Source: Bacteroidota bacterium (lineage in GTDB: Bacteria > Bacteroidota > Bacteroidia > Flavobacteriales > Flavobacteriaceae). Taken from it: a stretch of 34,939 nucleotides of DNA. The notes beneath the pieces are model-generated. The model was not told the DNA's origin, did no database searches, and worked only from the letters and a program-made list of their open reading frames with translations. Where the stretch lies: positions 1 through 34,939 of the forward strand of contig JAJRPL010000044.1 in assembly GCA_024280815.1 (NCBI GenBank). Reading direction: 5' to 3'. Positions 34,829 through 34,939 of this stretch are shown piece by piece. Within the stretch, counting starts at the first letter, position 1. The number at the start of each line of letters is the position of its first letter. Position numbers and translations under genes: made by a program.

Positions 34829-34939
34829 ATGTCAAGTTTCGCAAAGTTTATTGGTGCAAGTTTAGGATGGTCTTTAGGTGGGCCAATTGGTGGAATTTTA
34901 GGTTTTGCTTTAGGAAGTTTAATTGATGGTTTTTCTGGA
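34829..34939 (+). CDS. N-terminal fragment of a TerB/DjlA-like protein (3' end outside window)
   Basis: ATG 34829 opens a frame that runs off the window after 37 codons. The visible part, MSSFAKFIGASLGWSLGGPI followed by GGILGFALGSLIDGFSG, is the Gly-rich membrane-like leader typical of DjlA-like and TerB-domain proteins of Bacteroidota (compare the AKWIGGGLGWAFGGPIG type). The catalytic or J-domain part is not in the window. It has its own -7 box. Confidence 0.7.
   Translation, partial: MSSFAKFIGASLGWSLGGPIGGILGFALGSLIDGFSG

Overview
The window is low in GC and reads as a chromosomal segment of a marine-type member of the Flavobacteriaceae (Bacteroidota). The evidence is the TAnnTTTG promoter boxes, the lack of Shine-Dalgarno sites, a type IX secretion (T9SS) sorting domain, a gyrB ending in a Bacteroidota-like tail, and a trpEGDCFBA operon with separate trpC and trpF. 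It is an ordinary chromosomal stretch, with no phage, CRISPR array, rRNA or tRNA that I can see, but it carries several unusual small-scale structures.

Layout. Positions 1-3250 (plus strand) hold the 3' end of formate-tetrahydrofolate ligase, an M28 peptidase interrupted by an in-frame stop, and an M61 lipoprotein peptidase closed by a strong terminator. Positions 3268-6843 (minus) hold a secreted DUF4412-like protein, malate dehydrogenase and gyrB. Positions 6893-12014 (minus) hold four tiny secreted proteins sharing leader, promoter and terminator, then an OmpR-type two-component system and a GIN-domain (DUF2807) protein. Each small gene has an 11-bp tandem repeat at a fixed 3-bp distance from its -7 box, so the four look like the regulon of the adjacent response regulator. 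Positions 12110-15749 (minus) hold a doubly broken asnB and a multi-pass membrane protein. Positions 15973-17898 (plus) hold a T9SS cargo protein and a surface or tail-fibre-like protein.

Positions 17921-25321 are the tryptophan operon. It begins with an apparent classical attenuator: a promoter, a 20-codon leader peptide with three consecutive Trp codons, then an intrinsic terminator just before trpE. The order is trpE (one frameshift), trpG, trpD, trpC, trpF, trpB, a GIY-YIG nuclease gene, trpA. GC-rich palindromes lie at nearly every junction, and three lie inside trpF, where they are translated. The GIY-YIG gene interrupts trpB-trpA and is bracketed by inverted copies of the same palindrome type, which suggests a nuclease-palindrome mobile unit.

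Positions 25321-31631 (plus) hold trmL, an orphan sensor kinase, an enoyl-CoA hydratase, a TraB/GumN protein and an S9 peptidase with a long C-terminal extension. Positions 31739-34746 (minus) hold an HD phosphohydrolase (also with a translated palindrome), a ferritin-type fatty-acid desaturase, a PlsC acyltransferase and a bacilliredoxin. A TerB/DjlA-like gene starts at 34829 and runs off the end.

Three genes are disrupted (M28, asnB, trpE). Two of the four lesions are A7-to-A6 deletions, which is the signature of homopolymer sequencing error, so real loss of function should not be assumed. All functional calls come from reading the sequence; no database search was run.
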